Shown piece after piece: positions 5,388-5,905 of a stretch of DNA of 5,905 nucleotides. Both the position numbers and the translations under genes were made by a program. The notes under the pieces were generated by a model. That model had not been told where the DNA came from. It made no database searches and saw nothing but the letters and a program-made list of their open reading frames with translations. Position 1 is the stretch's first letter; each line of letters begins with the position of its first letter. Source of the stretch: JBGPBY01 sp041481485 (GTDB lineage: Bacteria; Acidobacteriota; Terriglobia; 20CM-2-55-15). The stretch covers positions 1 through 5,905 of the forward strand of contig JBGPBY010000464.1 of NCBI GenBank assembly GCA_041481485.1. The letters run 5' to 3'.

Positions 5388-5872
5388 CAGGAATTCTCCC
5401 GAAACTGCTCGATGCCGGACTCAATCCTGGAATGAATCTCCATGATGACTGGTGAGCGGTAGTAACTGCGGATCGCGCGATCATAGGCACAGCTGATCGC
5501 ACCTTCGGCACGATCGAAAACGGCTTCTCGCACCGAACTTCCCCCGATCCAACCAATAACCACGGCTGCGGTAAAGATCGCCAGGGCGGTCCGGGGTTCT
5601 CCAAGGGAGCGCCACACCGACGTCAACAATTCGCGTAACGATTTAGGCGGAGGAATTGGGCTGGAGTTCGCCAGAATTCGAGCGGCGAGCCATGGCGGAG
5701 GATCATAGGAGGGAAATGACTTTCCCGTGTCGATGAGTTGCGTCAGAACGGCAAAAAGTTCGTTGCAGGAATTACAGGAATGCAAATGCGCAGCGACTTC
5801 GCCCCTTTTGCCGACTTCAAGCGCATTCTCGATGTATTCCGACAGGCTTGTTTCACATTCCTGACAATTCAT
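5387..5872 (-). CDS. Zinc-finger anti-sigma factor, membrane-anchored
   Basis: This 161-residue protein opens with a zf-HC2/ZAS-type domain: C3 and C6 near the start, then H29-x3-C33-x2-C36, the hallmark of zinc-containing anti-sigma factors that hold ECF sigma factors inactive. A Pro-rich linker (54-76) contains PPPWLAARIL (58-67), common in such proteins. One membrane helix lies at about 96-112 (ALAIFTAAVVIGWIGG), leaving a tail of about 49 residues probably outside the membrane, where a signal or protease could act. The ATG at 5870-5872 has only a weak GAGA upstream, and an in-frame TAG at 5900-5902 blocks extension. The cognate sigma gene is not in the window but would be expected immediately upstream on the same strand. 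This is the first gene of the five-gene overlapping operon seen here. Confidence 0.85.
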   Translation of the reverse strand: MNCQECETSLSEYIENALEVGKRGEVAAHLHSCNSCNELFAVLTQLIDTGKSFPSYDPPPWLAARILANSSPIPPPKSLRELLTSVWRSLGEPRTALAIFTAAVVIGWIGGSSVREAVFDRAEGAISCAYDRAIRSYYRSPVIMEIHSRIESGIEQFRENS

Positions 5873-5905
5873 AAATTCGTTCTCTACTGTAGGGGCGGTC
5901 TATGA
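5873..5905 (-). other. Short 5' flank of the anti-sigma gene at the window edge
   Basis: These 33 bases hold no recognisable promoter. The TAG at 5900-5902 (minus strand) could be the stop of an upstream gene, such as a sigma factor, but too little sequence is present to tell. Confidence 0.25.

Overview
The window looks like chromosomal DNA from a moderately GC-rich, soil-type Gram-negative bacterium, most likely an acidobacterium. That placement is an inference from protein style: an anti-sigma factor, B-box and zinc-ribbon membrane proteins, a DUF4097 repeat protein and a Lys/Ala-rich histone-like protein. No rRNA or other phylogenetic marker is present to confirm it. I see no tRNA, rRNA, CRISPR array, insertion sequence or prophage gene.

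Layout from left to right. Positions 1-126 are one long near-palindrome made of two inverted REP-like units, followed by about 130 bp with no credible gene. A SAM-dependent methyltransferase of the CmoB-like fold (257-1063, minus) comes next, with a 35-bp dyad and a possible -10 element upstream of it. A small histone H1-like protein (1197-1688, minus) has an acidic head and a wholly basic tail. A 118-bp divergent intergenic region separates it from a complete 6-phosphofructokinase gene (1807-2781, plus), which has no visible Shine-Dalgarno and may be leaderless. A perfect 22-bp inverted repeat (2791-2854) fills the gap between the phosphofructokinase stop and the converging operon.

The right half (2866-5872, minus) is a compact five-gene operon read right to left: zinc-finger anti-sigma factor, B-box zinc-finger membrane protein, a 64-residue LiaI-like membrane protein, a LiaF-like/DUF4097 beta-repeat membrane protein, and a zinc-ribbon membrane protein. 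The first four genes are joined by 1- to 4-nt stop/start overlaps, and the fifth starts 4 nt after the preceding stop, so translational coupling is likely. Three consecutive genes share the same two-helix module ending in WP-x2-LI-x2-GV. The operon carries three different Cys/His metal-binding modules. Its first gene implies a partner sigma factor, probably encoded just beyond the right edge. The most economical reading is an envelope-sensing or envelope-stress operon under sigma/anti-sigma control. The individual domain calls rest on visible motifs, but the joint function is inferred.
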